A DNA stretch of 64,000 bases from contig CAYYAQ010000006.1 in assembly GCA_964469555.1 (NCBI GenBank), forward strand, positions 14,334 to 78,333, in the 5' to 3' direction. A model generated the notes under the pieces. That model had not been told where the DNA came from. It ran no database searches and was given only the letters and a program-made list of their open reading frames with translations. This stretch comes from CAYYAQ01 sp964469555. GTDB taxonomy: Bacteria > Planctomycetota > UBA1135 > UBA2386. Shown here one piece after another: positions 43,080 through 51,837 of the stretch. Position numbers and translations under genes: made by a program. Position 1 is the stretch's first letter. Every line of letters begins with the position of its first letter.

Positions 43080-43082
43080 GAT

Positions 43083-44390
43083 CTACAGGCGCGCGAGGAT
43101 GCGGGGGCCGGGATCCTCTCTCGTTTTGGCGACAGTGAGGGCCGCGACGAGTCGGCGGGAGGTCCGGTTCGCATCCTCTGCGGTTGCGCTGTGAATCTCC
43201 ACCCAGGATTCATCTTCAGCGACCGGATCGCCGAGCTTCTTGAGCAGGACGACACCAACCTGCAAGTCGATGCGGTCTGTCGGTTGGCGGCGACCGCCGC
43301 CGAGCTCGACGGTGGCGCGACCGACGATCATCGGATCGATGTCGACGATGAATCCACCCACACTGGACCCGAGTCGCGACACGACGGGGGCAGTCGGCAT
43401 CAACGAGTTGTCATCCACGATGCGCGGGTCGCCTCCCTGCTTCTCGACGTTGCGGAGGAAGCACTCCATCGCGGCACCGCGAGCGAGGATTTTCTGCAAC
43501 TCACGTTCGCCCGCGGTCGCGTCGTCCGCGACGCCGGCGAGGACAAGCATCTCGCCGCCGAGTGCAAAGACGACCTCCATCAGGTCTGCGGGACCTTCGC
43601 CGCGAAGCGCGGCGATCGTCTCGCGCACTTCCAGCGCATTGCCGACAGCACACCCCAGCGGAGTATCCATGTCCGTCATCAGCACTCGCACGCGCTTGCC
43701 GGCCTCGTGGCCGACACGGACGAGGCTCTCCATCAGCGTCTCTGCATCCGTTCGGTTCTTCATGAACGCGCCGCGACCGACCTTCACATCCATCACCAGA
43801 CCATCCAGCCCGGACGCGAGCTTCTTGCTGAGTATCGAACTCGTGATCAGCGGCACGCTCTCTACGGTCCCGGATACGTCGCGCAGTGCGTACATCCGTT
43901 GATCCGCCGGAGCCAGGTCGCCGGAAGGACCGGACATCACGAAACCGCAGTCCTTGAGCACCCGGACAAATCCGTCGGTGGAGAGGTCCGTCCGATAGCC
44001 CGGGATCGCCATCAGTTTGTCCAGCGTGCCACCGGTGTGCCCGAGTCCCCGACCGGAGATCATCGGCACGGGAACGCCCGCCGCAGCGACCAAGGGCGCG
44101 AGAACCAGGCTCACCTTGTCGCCCACGCCGCCCGTCGAGTGCTTGTCGACCTTCACGCCTTCGATCGACGACAGGTCGAGAACGACACCCGAGTCCCGCA
44201 TCGCGAGCGTCAGATCAGCGATCTCCCGGACGCTCATGCCGCGGCAGCAGACCGCCATCAGGAATGCTCCGAGTTGACCGTCGCCGAATCCGCCATCGAC
44301 GACTCCATCGACGAACTCGCGGATCTCCTCCTTGCTCAACTCCGCGCCATCGCGCTTGCGCTGGATGAGTTCCGCGGGGTGCCTACTCAC
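43083..44390 (-). CDS. deoA: thymidine / pyrimidine-nucleoside phosphorylase
   Basis: The protein has 435 residues with a GTG start at 44390. It cleaves thymidine (or pyrimidine nucleosides) with phosphate to the base and deoxyribose 1-phosphate. The family signature V-D-K-H-S-T-G-G-V-G-D-K-V-S-L is present, with G-R-G-L-G-H-T-G-G-T-L-D-K-L, S-S-I-L-S-K-K-L-A-S-G and V-M-D-V-K-V-G-R-G-A-F-M. Length is that of the bacterial enzymes. In operon with deoC, cdd and two ALDH-type genes, 14 bases after the half-length ALDH. Together with PNP this gives deoxyribose 1-phosphate from both purine and pyrimidine nucleosides. No phosphopentomutase gene is seen here. Confidence 0.93.
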   Translation of the reverse strand: MSRHPAELIQRKRDGAELSKEEIREFVDGVVDGGFGDGQLGAFLMAVCCRGMSVREIADLTLAMRDSGVVLDLSSIEGVKVDKHSTGGVGDKVSLVLAPLVAAAGVPVPMISGRGLGHTGGTLDKLMAIPGYRTDLSTDGFVRVLKDCGFVMSGPSGDLAPADQRMYALRDVSGTVESVPLITSSILSKKLASGLDGLVMDVKVGRGAFMKNRTDAETLMESLVRVGHEAGKRVRVLMTDMDTPLGCAVGNALEVRETIAALRGEGPADLMEVVFALGGEMLVLAGVADDATAGERELQKILARGAAMECFLRNVEKQGGDPRIVDDNSLMPTAPVVSRLGSSVGGFIVDIDPMIVGRATVELGGGRRQPTDRIDLQVGVVLLKKLGDPVAEDESWVEIHSATAEDANRTSRRLVAALTVAKTREDPGPRILARL

Positions 44391-44404
44391 TGTCTGTCAC
44401 GGAG

Positions 44405-45256
44405 TTACTGTGATACGGGATGCCAGAGGGTCTTGACCTCTACGAATGGCTGCACGAGGTGCAGGTTGCAGAGCTTCTTCACGTTGTTCCAGTCCCTAGG
44501 CGGGAGGTCCGCAAATCGCACGCGTTTGACGCTGTCCGCCGCCGCTTCGGAAACCGAAACATCCGGTGCGCCGGCGATCAACAGCCCGTTGACGTCACGA
44601 TGCGACGCGAACTGCGGCAGGAGTTCGGACTTCTCGCCGGCCAGGAGATTGATGACGCCGCCAGGCACATCGCTCACGGCGAGGAGCTCGCCGAGCGCGA
44701 GTCCGGAGAGAGGCGACGATTCGCTGACGAGCAGCACGACGGTGTTGCCTCCGGCCAGGATCGGAAGCGACATCGCGAGAGCTCCGAGCAGGCTCGGTTC
44801 GCCAGGGGCCACCGCACCGAGGACGCCGGACGGCTCCACGGTCGAGAAATTGAAGAACGGCCCGGCCACCTCGTTCTGCGCGCCGAGCAACTGTTGCAGC
44901 TTGTCCGGCAACCCGGCGTAGAAGGTGATCAGCTCTACAGCGGATGCGACCTCCTTCCTCGCCGCGCTCTCGCTGCGCCGATTGCCCGCACGGATCTCGT
45001 CGACGAGCGAACTCGTTCGGGTCGCGACCATCTCCGCCAATCGGTAGAGGATCTGGCCCCGGTTGTACGCCGTCATCCCACTCCACTTCGGCAGCGCGGC
45101 ACGAGCCGCGACGACGGCCTCGCGCAGGTCCTTGCGACTAGCCATCGAGACGTTGAAACCCCCCGCGGCCTTCGGCTGAAACGTCCGCCCCGACTCGCTC
45201 CGGGGAAACTTGCCGCCGATGAAGAGCTTGTAGGTCTTTCTGACTTCGATGGTCAT
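44405..45256 (-). CDS. half-length aldehyde dehydrogenase-like protein without catalytic residues
   Basis: The protein has 283 residues, about 55-60% of a normal ALDH. It aligns with the N-terminal part: Y-K-L-F-I-G-G-K-F at the start, R-G-Q-I-L-Y-R-L-A-E-M, the NAD-binding P-S-G-V-L-G-A-V-A-P and A-G-G-N-T-V-V-L-L. It has no E-L-G-G-K catalytic Glu motif and no catalytic-Cys block, and ends with a short tail V-E-V-K-T-L-W-H-P-V. It starts 7 bases after the stop of the complete ALDH gene, so the two could form a mixed assembly. I infer a regulatory or scaffold pseudoenzyme rather than decay, because the ends are tidy and the frame is clean. Confidence 0.7.
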   Translation of the reverse strand: MTIEVRKTYKLFIGGKFPRSESGRTFQPKAAGGFNVSMASRKDLREAVVAARAALPKWSGMTAYNRGQILYRLAEMVATRTSSLVDEIRAGNRRSESAARKEVASAVELITFYAGLPDKLQQLLGAQNEVAGPFFNFSTVEPSGVLGAVAPGEPSLLGALAMSLPILAGGNTVVLLVSESSPLSGLALGELLAVSDVPGGVINLLAGEKSELLPQFASHRDVNGLLIAGAPDVSVSEAAADSVKRVRFADLPPRDWNNVKKLCNLHLVQPFVEVKTLWHPVSQ

Positions 45257-45263
45257 GCGTGTC

Positions 45264-46778
45264 TCACCCTTGCGTCAGTGGATCGTCGTGGCACTTCATG
45301 TAGGCGAGCAGTCCCTGCTTGCCACCCTCGCGACCGAATCCGCTCTCCTTGTAGCCACCGAACGGACTCGCCGCATCGAAACGGTTGAACGTGTTGTTCC
45401 AGACGACGCCGGCGCGCATACGCTCGGCCATCCACAGAATGCGCGAACCCTTCTCGGTCCAGATCCCCGCAGAGAGACCGTACCCCGTGTTGTTGGCTTT
45501 CTCGACCGCCTCCTCCGGAGTGCGAAACGTCAAGACGCCGAGGACCGGCCCGAAGATCTCTTCCCGGGCGATGCGGTGACTGAGGCTCACGCCGGTGAAC
45601 ATCGTCGGGCGGAACCAGTAGCCGCGGTCCGGCAGCGAACACGACGACTGGTGCAACGTCGCTCCTTCGGATTCGCCCGCAGCGACCATCTCCTCGATGC
45701 GCGCGAGCTGTTCCTTGCTGTTGATCGCGCCCATGTCGGTGTTCTTGTCCATGGGGTCCCCCACGCGGATCCGTTCCATCCGGCGGCGAAGCTTCTCCAC
45801 GAACATGTCGTGCACGCTCTCTTGCACGAGGAGTCGCGAACCCGCGCAACAGACGTGTCCCTGGTTGAAGAAGATGCCGCACACGACGCCTTCGACGGCC
45901 TGATCGAGCGCCGCGTCCTCAAACACGATATGTGCAGCCTTGCCACCGAGCTCCAGCGTCAGGTCCTTGCCCGAACCTGCGAGCGTACGCTGGATCTCCT
46001 TTCCGACCGTGGTACTACCCGTGAACGCGACCTTGTCGATCCCGGGGTGGCGGACCAGCGCGGCGCCCGTCCGACCGTCGCCTGTCACGATGTTGACGAC
46101 GCCGGGGGGCAGGTCAGCCTGTTGCAAGATCTGTGCGAGGTGCAACGCCGTCAACGACGTGGTCTCCGCTGGCTTGAGGACTACCGTGTTGCCGCAGGCC
46201 AAGGCCGGCGCGAGTTTCCACGCCGCCATGAGGAGCGGAAAGTTCCAGGGGATGATCTGGCCGATCACGCCCTTCGCCTCGACCTTCGAACCGGGGAACG
46301 CGAGGTGCAGCTTGTCAGCCCAACCCGCGTGGTAGAAGAACCACTGCGCTGCGAGGGGGACGTCGACGTCGCGGCTCTCGCGGATCGGCTTGCCACCGTC
46401 CATGGTCTCGAGGCAGGCGAGTTCGCGCGAGCGTTCCTGGATCAGGCGGGCGATGCGGAACACGTAGCGTGCCCGATCGCCTCCAGACATCGGACCCCAG
46501 ACGTTCTCCTGGGCGTGCCGCGCGGCGGCGACCGCGGCGTCCACGTCGGCGTTGCCGGCCTGCGCGATCTTCGCCAAGGGTTCGGTCGTCGCGGGATTGA
46601 CCGTATCGAAATGCTTGCGACTGCGAGGCGCCGTGAACTCCCCGTCGAGGAACAGGTCGTACTTGTCGCGGATCTTCACCTCGGACGACTGCGGCGCCGC
46701 GTCGTAGACCCACCGCTCTCCAAATGTCAGCTGGGGCGTCGAGGCATCGTCCGTCCGGGTCTTCGAAGTCTTTCCCAT
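45264..46778 (-). CDS. aldehyde dehydrogenase (NAD(P)+), probably acetaldehyde-oxidising
   Basis: This complete ALDH has 504 residues. The catalytic Cys is in N-Q-G-H-V-C-C-A-G-S-R and the general-base Glu in L-T-L-E-L-G-G-K. P-W-N-F-P-L, G-N-T-V-V-L-K-P-A and F-T-G-S-T-T-V-G form the NAD-binding region. It starts 1 base after the deoC stop. DeoC splits deoxyribose 5-phosphate into glyceraldehyde 3-phosphate and acetaldehyde, so oxidation of acetaldehyde is the obvious role from context. The exact substrate is inferred. Confidence 0.88.
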   Translation of the reverse strand: MGKTSKTRTDDASTPQLTFGERWVYDAAPQSSEVKIRDKYDLFLDGEFTAPRSRKHFDTVNPATTEPLAKIAQAGNADVDAAVAAARHAQENVWGPMSGGDRARYVFRIARLIQERSRELACLETMDGGKPIRESRDVDVPLAAQWFFYHAGWADKLHLAFPGSKVEAKGVIGQIIPWNFPLLMAAWKLAPALACGNTVVLKPAETTSLTALHLAQILQQADLPPGVVNIVTGDGRTGAALVRHPGIDKVAFTGSTTVGKEIQRTLAGSGKDLTLELGGKAAHIVFEDAALDQAVEGVVCGIFFNQGHVCCAGSRLLVQESVHDMFVEKLRRRMERIRVGDPMDKNTDMGAINSKEQLARIEEMVAAGESEGATLHQSSCSLPDRGYWFRPTMFTGVSLSHRIAREEIFGPVLGVLTFRTPEEAVEKANNTGYGLSAGIWTEKGSRILWMAERMRAGVVWNNTFNRFDAASPFGGYKESGFGREGGKQGLLAYMKCHDDPLTQG

Positions 46779-46779
46779 T

Positions 46780-47682
46780 CTAGTCCTTGCTGAATTCCTC
46801 GGGCCTTTGGTAGTTCCCGTCGTCCAACCGCGCCAACTGCATCAGCAGATCATTGACGAGCGAGCTGGCTCCGAACCGGAACAACTCCGACGTCATCCAG
46901 TGGTCACCGACAGTCTCGTTGATCATAGCGAGGTAGCGCAGCGCGATCTTGGCCGAACTGATTCCACCCGCCGCCTTCACGCCCACGAGCCTGCCGGTCT
47001 CGAGGAAGTGGTCGCGCACGGCTTCCAACATCAACAACACGACGGGCATCGTGGCCGCGGGCTTGACCTTGCCCGTGCTGGTCTTGATGAAGTCCGCTCC
47101 CGCGAGGATCGCGATGCGGCTCGCGCGGCGGACGTTGTCGTAGGTCGCGAGCTCTCCGGTCTCGAGGATCACCTTCAAGTGGGCGTCGCCACAAGCCCGT
47201 TTGATCTGGCAAATCTCGTCAAAGACGAGGCCGTAGTTGCCCGACAGAAACGCGCCCCGGTCGATCACCATGTCGACTTCGCTCGCACCATCACCGACGC
47301 AACGGGCTGTCTCTTCGATCTTAACGTCGAGCGCGGTTCGACCCGAGGGGAAGCCCGTGGCGACGGAGGCGACCGCGACGGATGAATCACGGACGGCCTC
47401 GACCGCAGTACTCACGAGGTCAGGGTAGACGCAAACCGCGGCGACCGACGGGAGACCCGGTGCAGGACAAATCGCCTTGCGGCACATGGCGGCGACCTTC
47501 CCTCGAGAGTCCTTGCCCTCGAGCGTCGTGAGGTCCGTCATGCTCAGCGCCATCAGCAGACCCTGTCGCTTCGCGTCCTTCTTGATGGACCGCGTGGCGA
47601 GCTCGGCGGCTCTCGTCTCGAGGGAGATTCCGTCCACGGGTGGGACGCGGAATTCAGGCGGTGCAACGGCGGGGCGAGTCAT
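46780..47682 (-). CDS. deoC: deoxyribose-phosphate aldolase
   Basis: This 300-residue class I aldolase converts 2-deoxyribose 5-phosphate to glyceraldehyde 3-phosphate and acetaldehyde. The Schiff-base Lys is K200 in D-F-I-K-T-S-T-G-K, and the second active-site Lys is in G-V-K-A-A-G-G-I-S. It has V-C-V-Y-P near the start and V-A-T-G-F-P-S-G in between. An N-terminal extension of about 30 residues makes it longer than the E. coli enzyme (259). It lies 45 bases after cdd and is followed by two ALDH-type genes and deoA. The first committed step of the operon's deoxyribose pathway. Confidence 0.93.
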   Translation of the reverse strand: MTRPAVAPPEFRVPPVDGISLETRAAELATRSIKKDAKRQGLLMALSMTDLTTLEGKDSRGKVAAMCRKAICPAPGLPSVAAVCVYPDLVSTAVEAVRDSSVAVASVATGFPSGRTALDVKIEETARCVGDGASEVDMVIDRGAFLSGNYGLVFDEICQIKRACGDAHLKVILETGELATYDNVRRASRIAILAGADFIKTSTGKVKPAATMPVVLLMLEAVRDHFLETGRLVGVKAAGGISSAKIALRYLAMINETVGDHWMTSELFRFGASSLVNDLLMQLARLDDGNYQRPEEFSKD

Positions 47683-47727
47683 CGGCGGGGTTCATTGTGC
47701 CAGTTCCGTCGGTTTCGATCCACGGCT

Positions 47728-48117
47728 TCAGAACAGGAACGGCTCCGGCAACAGTTCGCTGAGAAGCACCTGGCGCGCGATGCCGGAGGAGTTCGCGATC
47801 ACGATCTCCATGTCGGGACCGAACTCAGCCAAGACCTGCCGGCACGCGCCGCACGGATAGGTCGGCTGCGCGGTGTCCGTGAAGATGACGCAACGCGTAA
47901 ACTTCTGCGCCCCCTCGGCGACGGCGCGGCACACGGCGGCACGTTCGGCACAGATGGTGAGTCCGTAGCTCGCGTTTTCGACGTTGCAACCCGTGAAGAC
48001 CTGGCCGTCCTCGGCGACGAGTACCGCGCCGACGTGGAAGTTCGACGCGGGCGCGTAGGCCTTCGCCGCGACGTCGCGGGCCTGCGCGACGAGGGGGTCG
48101 AGTGTCGGGTCGGTCAT
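47728..48117 (-). CDS. cdd: cytidine deaminase
   Basis: The enzyme has 129 residues from ATG 48117; an upstream open frame has no cdd similarity. Zn ligands are C56, C89 and C92, and the proton-shuttling Glu is E58, in T-I-C-A-E-R-A and Y-P-C-G-A-C-R-Q-V. G-C-N-V-E-N-A-S-Y-G is the substrate block. It deaminates cytidine or deoxycytidine to (deoxy)uridine, which DeoA can then split. It is the first recognisable gene of the minus-strand deoxynucleoside operon. Confidence 0.93.
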   Translation of the reverse strand: MTDPTLDPLVAQARDVAAKAYAPASNFHVGAVLVAEDGQVFTGCNVENASYGLTICAERAAVCRAVAEGAQKFTRCVIFTDTAQPTYPCGACRQVLAEFGPDMEIVIANSSGIARQVLLSELLPEPFLF

Positions 48118-48219
48118 TGCGTCACCGTAGCCCGCCCGATTGGGGGCACACAAGAAAAAGCCATACGCGTCGGGCATGATTGCGCCGCGGCCAAGACCGA
48201 ACTCGACCGACGGTTGCCC

Positions 48220-48454
48220 ATGGACGATGAGGTCGTGTCCGCGATTCACGCAGGAATGCAGAAGGGCGTCGAGGAAGGCTGGCTCGTTCCGCGTGAGAGC
48301 GGTCCGGTCAGGTTCGGTCGCCTCGCGAAGGAGCACAACGGATTCAGTCTCGACGTGGTGCTATCCGGTGGCGACGGTTCACGTCCCTGGCGTCAGCGGC
48401 GACGAGATGCTGATCCTCTACGTGCTCCCGGACGGCGCGGTCGAGTGGGTCTAG
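48220..48454 (+). pseudogene. short frameshifted gene of unknown family
   Basis: ATG 48220 starts a coding-like frame M-D-D-E-V-V-S-A-I-H-A-G-M-Q, then E-E-G-W-L-V-P-R-E-S-G-P-V-R-F-G-R-L-A-K and G-F-S-L-D-V-V-L-S-G-G-D up to about 48373. The frame then turns Arg-rich, whereas the +1-shifted frame reads V-H-V-P-G-V-S-G-D-E-M-L-I-L-Y-V-L-P-D-G-A-V-E-W-V and stops at 48452-48454. Removing one G near 48373-48375 would join them. The first part is reminiscent of DUF4863-like small proteins (x-G-W-L-x-x-R-E-x-G-x-x-R-F-G-R, G-F-S-x-D-V-V). It is either a small intact gene with one indel error or a pseudogene. Confidence 0.35.
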
Positions 48455-48466
48455 TCTTTCGCGGCG

Positions 48467-49771
48467 TCAGTGCACGAGGCACTCTTTGACGCCCCGGCCC
48501 TCGACGGCGATGACGACAAGGCGCAGGGGTCCATAGCGGACGGTGTCGCCGACCTGGGCGGGGCAACCGAGTTGGAGGAGCACGTAGCCTGAGATCGTCT
48601 CCGCGTCGGTCGCGGGAAGTTCCCGATCGAGGACCTCCGCGAGCTCGACCACGCGCAGCGTGCCGTGCACGTGTAGCCGTCCTGCGTCGTCACGATAGGC
48701 CTCGATCCGACCCTCGAAATCGACGTCGCCCTCTTCGATCGTACCGACGACCTCCTCGAAGAGATCCTTCACCGTCAGGATGCCTGCCGTACCGCCCTGC
48801 TCATCCATCACGATCACGGCGTGGGTCCGATCCCGACGCATCGCGCCGAGAACGCGATCAAGCGTCATCGTCTCGGGCACGAATGTGATCGGTCGCACAT
48901 GCTCGCGCGTCAGACCCTTCCACGAGCGCAGCAGACTGAGGAGATCGCGAATGTGCACCATCCCGACTATCTGATCGAGATCTTCCTCGTACACCGGGTA
49001 GCGCGTGTGCTGCCCTTCCTTCAGAACCTGGCTGATGTCCTCGGGCGTCGCGCCGAGCGGAATCCCGTGCATCGCGACTCGCGCGACCATCACGTCGTCT
49101 GATTTCAACGAAGAGAAGTCGAACATCTCACTCAACGCGCGACCAGACTCGCTCCGGAGCTCGCCTTCCTTGTGGCTCTCGCGGACGATGTGAAGCAAGT
49201 CCTCCTCGGTGTGGTGCGACGACTCCTCCGCATTCGAACGATCGATGCCGAACAGGAGCAGGATTCGATTGCTCACCCACTCGAGAACGACGACCAGCGG
49301 AAGCAGGAAGACTCGCGTCCCAATCACCAGCGGAACCGTCAGGAAGACCGTACGCCTCGGGCGTGACAACGCGATCGACTTCGGCACCATTTCGCCGAGC
49401 ACGACGTGCAAGTAGGTCAAGATCCCGACCGCCAGGATGGTCGCGACAAGGTGCGCGGTCCATAACCCGGCCTCGCCGAGGCCCGCGAACGCCACGGACA
49501 GTGCGGTCGCGAGCGTCTTCTCGCCGTACATGCCGAGCCCGAGACTCGCAAACGTCACGCCGAGTTGGGTCGCCGCGATGTACCGATCCTGAACTCGCGG
49601 ATTGTCGAGAATCGACTTCACCCGCATCGCTCCCCGGTGACCCTCCTCCGCCATGGTGTCGATCGAGAGCCTGGAGACGCCGACCATCGCGAACTCCGCC
49701 GCGACGTACATCCCGTTCACGATGACAAGCGCGAAGATGATCAAGACGACGCCGATCGTGATGCTATCCAT
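48467..49771 (-). CDS. CNNM/CorC-like transporter (DUF21-CBS-CorC_HlyC)
   Basis: The protein has 434 residues: four membrane segments of a DUF21 domain (residues 1 to about 190, with F-V-A-A-E-F-A-type start I-V-N-G-M-Y-V-A-A-E-F-A and Y-I-A-A-T-Q-L-G-V-T), a CBS pair at about 210-330 (M-V-A-R-V-A-M-H-G-I-P, T-R-Y-P-V-Y-E-E-D-L-D-Q-I-V-G-M-V-H-I-R-D-L) and a C-terminal CorC_HlyC domain (residues 345-430). Such proteins are Mg2+/Co2+ exporters or membrane-stress factors. It overlaps the preceding gene by 8 bases and belongs to a pair. Confidence 0.85.
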   Translation of the reverse strand: MDSITIGVVLIIFALVIVNGMYVAAEFAMVGVSRLSIDTMAEEGHRGAMRVKSILDNPRVQDRYIAATQLGVTFASLGLGMYGEKTLATALSVAFAGLGEAGLWTAHLVATILAVGILTYLHVVLGEMVPKSIALSRPRRTVFLTVPLVIGTRVFLLPLVVVLEWVSNRILLLFGIDRSNAEESSHHTEEDLLHIVRESHKEGELRSESGRALSEMFDFSSLKSDDVMVARVAMHGIPLGATPEDISQVLKEGQHTRYPVYEEDLDQIVGMVHIRDLLSLLRSWKGLTREHVRPITFVPETMTLDRVLGAMRRDRTHAVIVMDEQGGTAGILTVKDLFEEVVGTIEEGDVDFEGRIEAYRDDAGRLHVHGTLRVVELAEVLDRELPATDAETISGYVLLQLGCPAQVGDTVRYGPLRLVVIAVEGRGVKECLVH

Positions 49772-51068
49772 CGATCACCTCCGGCGCCTTACTCCCCGTT
49801 GCCGGACGAGCGAGGACCGACGTGACGACGTGGTTCTCGACGGACTCGATTTGAAGTTCGATTCCTTCGATGACCAGATCCTCGCCGACCTCAGGCAGAT
49901 AACCGACGCTCTCGGTGATGAACCCCCCCACGGTCGTCGACGAACCCGTCCACGTCTCGCCGATCCACTCGGACACGGCATCCAGCCGTAGACGCCCCGG
50001 GAGCCGGACCATCCCGTCCGGGAGCCGCTGTGGCGTCTGCGACGAGGCGCTGAACTCGTCGCCGACCTCGCCGAACACGTGGGTGAGGACGTCCTCCAGC
50101 GTGACGAGACCAGCCACGCCTCCGAATTCATCCATCACCATCGCCTGCATGGTCTTCTTCTCACGCATGGTCGCGAGCAGCCGATCCGCGGTCATGCCTT
50201 GGTTGACGAAGAACATCGGTCGAATCAGCTTCAACCAATCCTTGATCGCTCCCTTCTCTACCGCGTGGCGCGCCAGGTCCTTGGTATGGATGACGCCGAT
50301 TACGTCGTCAATCGACCCGTGGTAGACCGGCATCCGCGTGTGGCCACCGTCGATCACGAGCTGCACGACGTCCGCGTCGTTCGACTCTTCGTCGAGCGCT
50401 GCGATGTCGCGGCGAGGGATCATGAGCTGCCGGGCCGTGACGATTTCCAGATCGAGTACGTGCTGCAGGAGGTCGTGCTGATCTGCCTCGATCGTGCCCT
50501 TGTCCCGACTCTGCTCGATCATCAAATCGATCTCCTGACGCGAATGCACGTGCCGGTGCGCCACGACTGGGGCTCGGATGACCCAGACTGTCCTGCGGGC
50601 GCTCCCGTTCAGGAAGGCGATCACGTACGCGAGCAACCACTTGATCATCACGACCGGCCAAACCGTGATCATTGCCACGCGTTCCGGTCGGTGCAGCGCC
50701 AGAGACTTCGGCACCTGCTCGGCCAACACGACCTGCAAGGCCGTCAGAACGAACAGCACGATCACGATCGCCACCCCATGCGCCGCCACCATCGAACCAA
50801 ACGCCGGCTCGAAGAACGCTGCGATCCGGTGCTCGCCGTACGCGCCGAGGCAGAGACTCGTCGTGGTGATCCCCAACTGGCAGGAGGAGATGTAGCGATC
50901 GAGCTTGTTCGCGTCGGTGACGTACGGCAGGAGAAGTCGCGCCGAACGGCCACCACGTTCGGCATACTTTCGGATGCGACCCTCCCGAGCACCCAGCGCG
51001 GCAAACTCTGCAGCCACAAAAAGTGCGTTGAGCGCCAGCAGCGACACCAGAACGATCGTGGCGGTCAG
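49764..51068 (-). CDS. CNNM/CorC-like transporter, second copy, probable CTG start
   Basis: A DUF21-CBS-CorC_HlyC protein of about 434 residues, paralogous to the preceding gene. There is no ATG, GTG or TTG between an in-frame stop and GTG 51047, and that GTG would cut into the first membrane helix. On the other hand, a perfect AGGAGGT (51082-51076) lies 7 bases before CTG 51068 (and 4 before CTG 51071). CTG 51068 overlaps the TGA of the small ORF upstream as CTGA. I therefore choose CTG 51068, giving L-T-A-T-I-V-L-V-S-L-L-A-L-N-A-L-F-V-A-A-E-F. The CBS region has L-M-I-P-R-R-D-I-A-A-L and T-R-M-P-V-Y. Confidence 0.75.
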   Translation of the reverse strand: MTATIVLVSLLALNALFVAAEFAALGAREGRIRKYAERGGRSARLLLPYVTDANKLDRYISSCQLGITTTSLCLGAYGEHRIAAFFEPAFGSMVAAHGVAIVIVLFVLTALQVVLAEQVPKSLALHRPERVAMITVWPVVMIKWLLAYVIAFLNGSARRTVWVIRAPVVAHRHVHSRQEIDLMIEQSRDKGTIEADQHDLLQHVLDLEIVTARQLMIPRRDIAALDEESNDADVVQLVIDGGHTRMPVYHGSIDDVIGVIHTKDLARHAVEKGAIKDWLKLIRPMFFVNQGMTADRLLATMREKKTMQAMVMDEFGGVAGLVTLEDVLTHVFGEVGDEFSASSQTPQRLPDGMVRLPGRLRLDAVSEWIGETWTGSSTTVGGFITESVGYLPEVGEDLVIEGIELQIESVENHVVTSVLARPATGSKAPEVIDG

Positions 51069-51196
51069 CAGGGCGACCTCCTCGATGCGCGTCGCGCGAG
51101 TCCTGCTCTGTCAGTGGTAGAGGGAGGTTCGTCGTCGACGAGGACCTCGTCGTCCCGCGAACCGCGCGGGCTTTCGGGTTGCCAGACTGCGCGCAT
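51065..51196 (-). CDS. possible small coupled ORF (43 residues)
   Basis: ATG 51196 overlaps the mogA stop as TGATG, and the ORF's own TGA overlaps the proposed CTG start of the next gene (CTGA). The peptide M-R-A-V-W-Q-P-E-S-P-R-G-S-R-D-D-E-V-L-V-D-D-E is acidic in the middle and basic at the end. It has no membrane segment or known domain. The double overlap is the only evidence that it is translated; it may just be a re-initiation leader that delivers ribosomes to the transporter gene. Confidence 0.35.
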   Translation of the reverse strand: MRAVWQPESPRGSRDDEVLVDDEPPSTTDRAGLARRASRRSPC

Positions 51197-51732
51197 CACT
51201 TCTTCGGCCTGAACACCTCGACCACTTCGGGGTTGCCCGTAAGGTACGGTCCGCCGATCAGGTCGATGCAGTAGGGAATCGCGGGCATGATCGCGTCGAG
51301 ACAGACTCGAATCGAACCAGGCTTGCCGGGCAAGGTCACCACGAGACTCTTGTCGGCAATTCCTGCAGTCTGACGTGAAAGGATCGCCGTAGGAACTCCA
51401 ACGCACAAGGAGGCAGCGCGCATCTTCTCGCCAAATCCGGGGAGAAGCTTCTCACAAGCCTCCTCGAGCGCCTCCGGCGTGACGTCCCGGGGGGCCGGAC
51501 CGGTGCCGCCGGTCGTGCAGATCAGGCCGCATCCCGAAGCGGCGAAATCGCGGATCGCGGCCACGATTCCCGGCTGCTCGTCGGGGACCACCTTCCGGAG
51601 ATAGTCGCAGGGAGTCGCCAGGTACTCGCGCAAGACCTCCTCGATGGCCGGACCGGACTTGTCCTCGTACTCACCGCGGCTGGCTCGGTCGGAGATCGTC
51701 AAGATCCCGATTTTCGGTAGATCATCTGTCAT
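51196..51732 (-). CDS. mog: molybdopterin adenylyltransferase MogA/MoaB
   Basis: The 178-residue protein is of the MogA/MoaB fold that adenylates molybdopterin before molybdenum insertion. Typical marks are I-G-I-L-T-I-S-D-R-A-S-R-G-E-Y-E-D-K-S-G-P, the T-T-G-G-T-G-P-A-P-R-D-V-T-P-E-A nucleotide loop and V-V-T-L-P-G-K-P-G-S-I. The R-G-E-Y-x-D-x-S-G-P version is MogA-like. It serves the same cofactor as fdhD in this window. Confidence 0.9.
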   Translation of the reverse strand: MTDDLPKIGILTISDRASRGEYEDKSGPAIEEVLREYLATPCDYLRKVVPDEQPGIVAAIRDFAASGCGLICTTGGTGPAPRDVTPEALEEACEKLLPGFGEKMRAASLCVGVPTAILSRQTAGIADKSLVVTLPGKPGSIRVCLDAIMPAIPYCIDLIGGPYLTGNPEVVEVFRPKK

Positions 51733-51837
51733 GGGTCTCGCGGGGATATCGACCCGCGATCGGGCGGAGTTTCATACCGCCGACGATCGCGGAATACACC
51801 CGGAAAACGCCTGGGTGACCCGAGTATGGTGCCCGCG

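Noticed and set aside
42960..44921. 653-residue plus-strand open frame covering deoA
   Set aside because: It lies antisense to deoA and the half-length ALDH, which have clear family motifs; composition is shadow-like.
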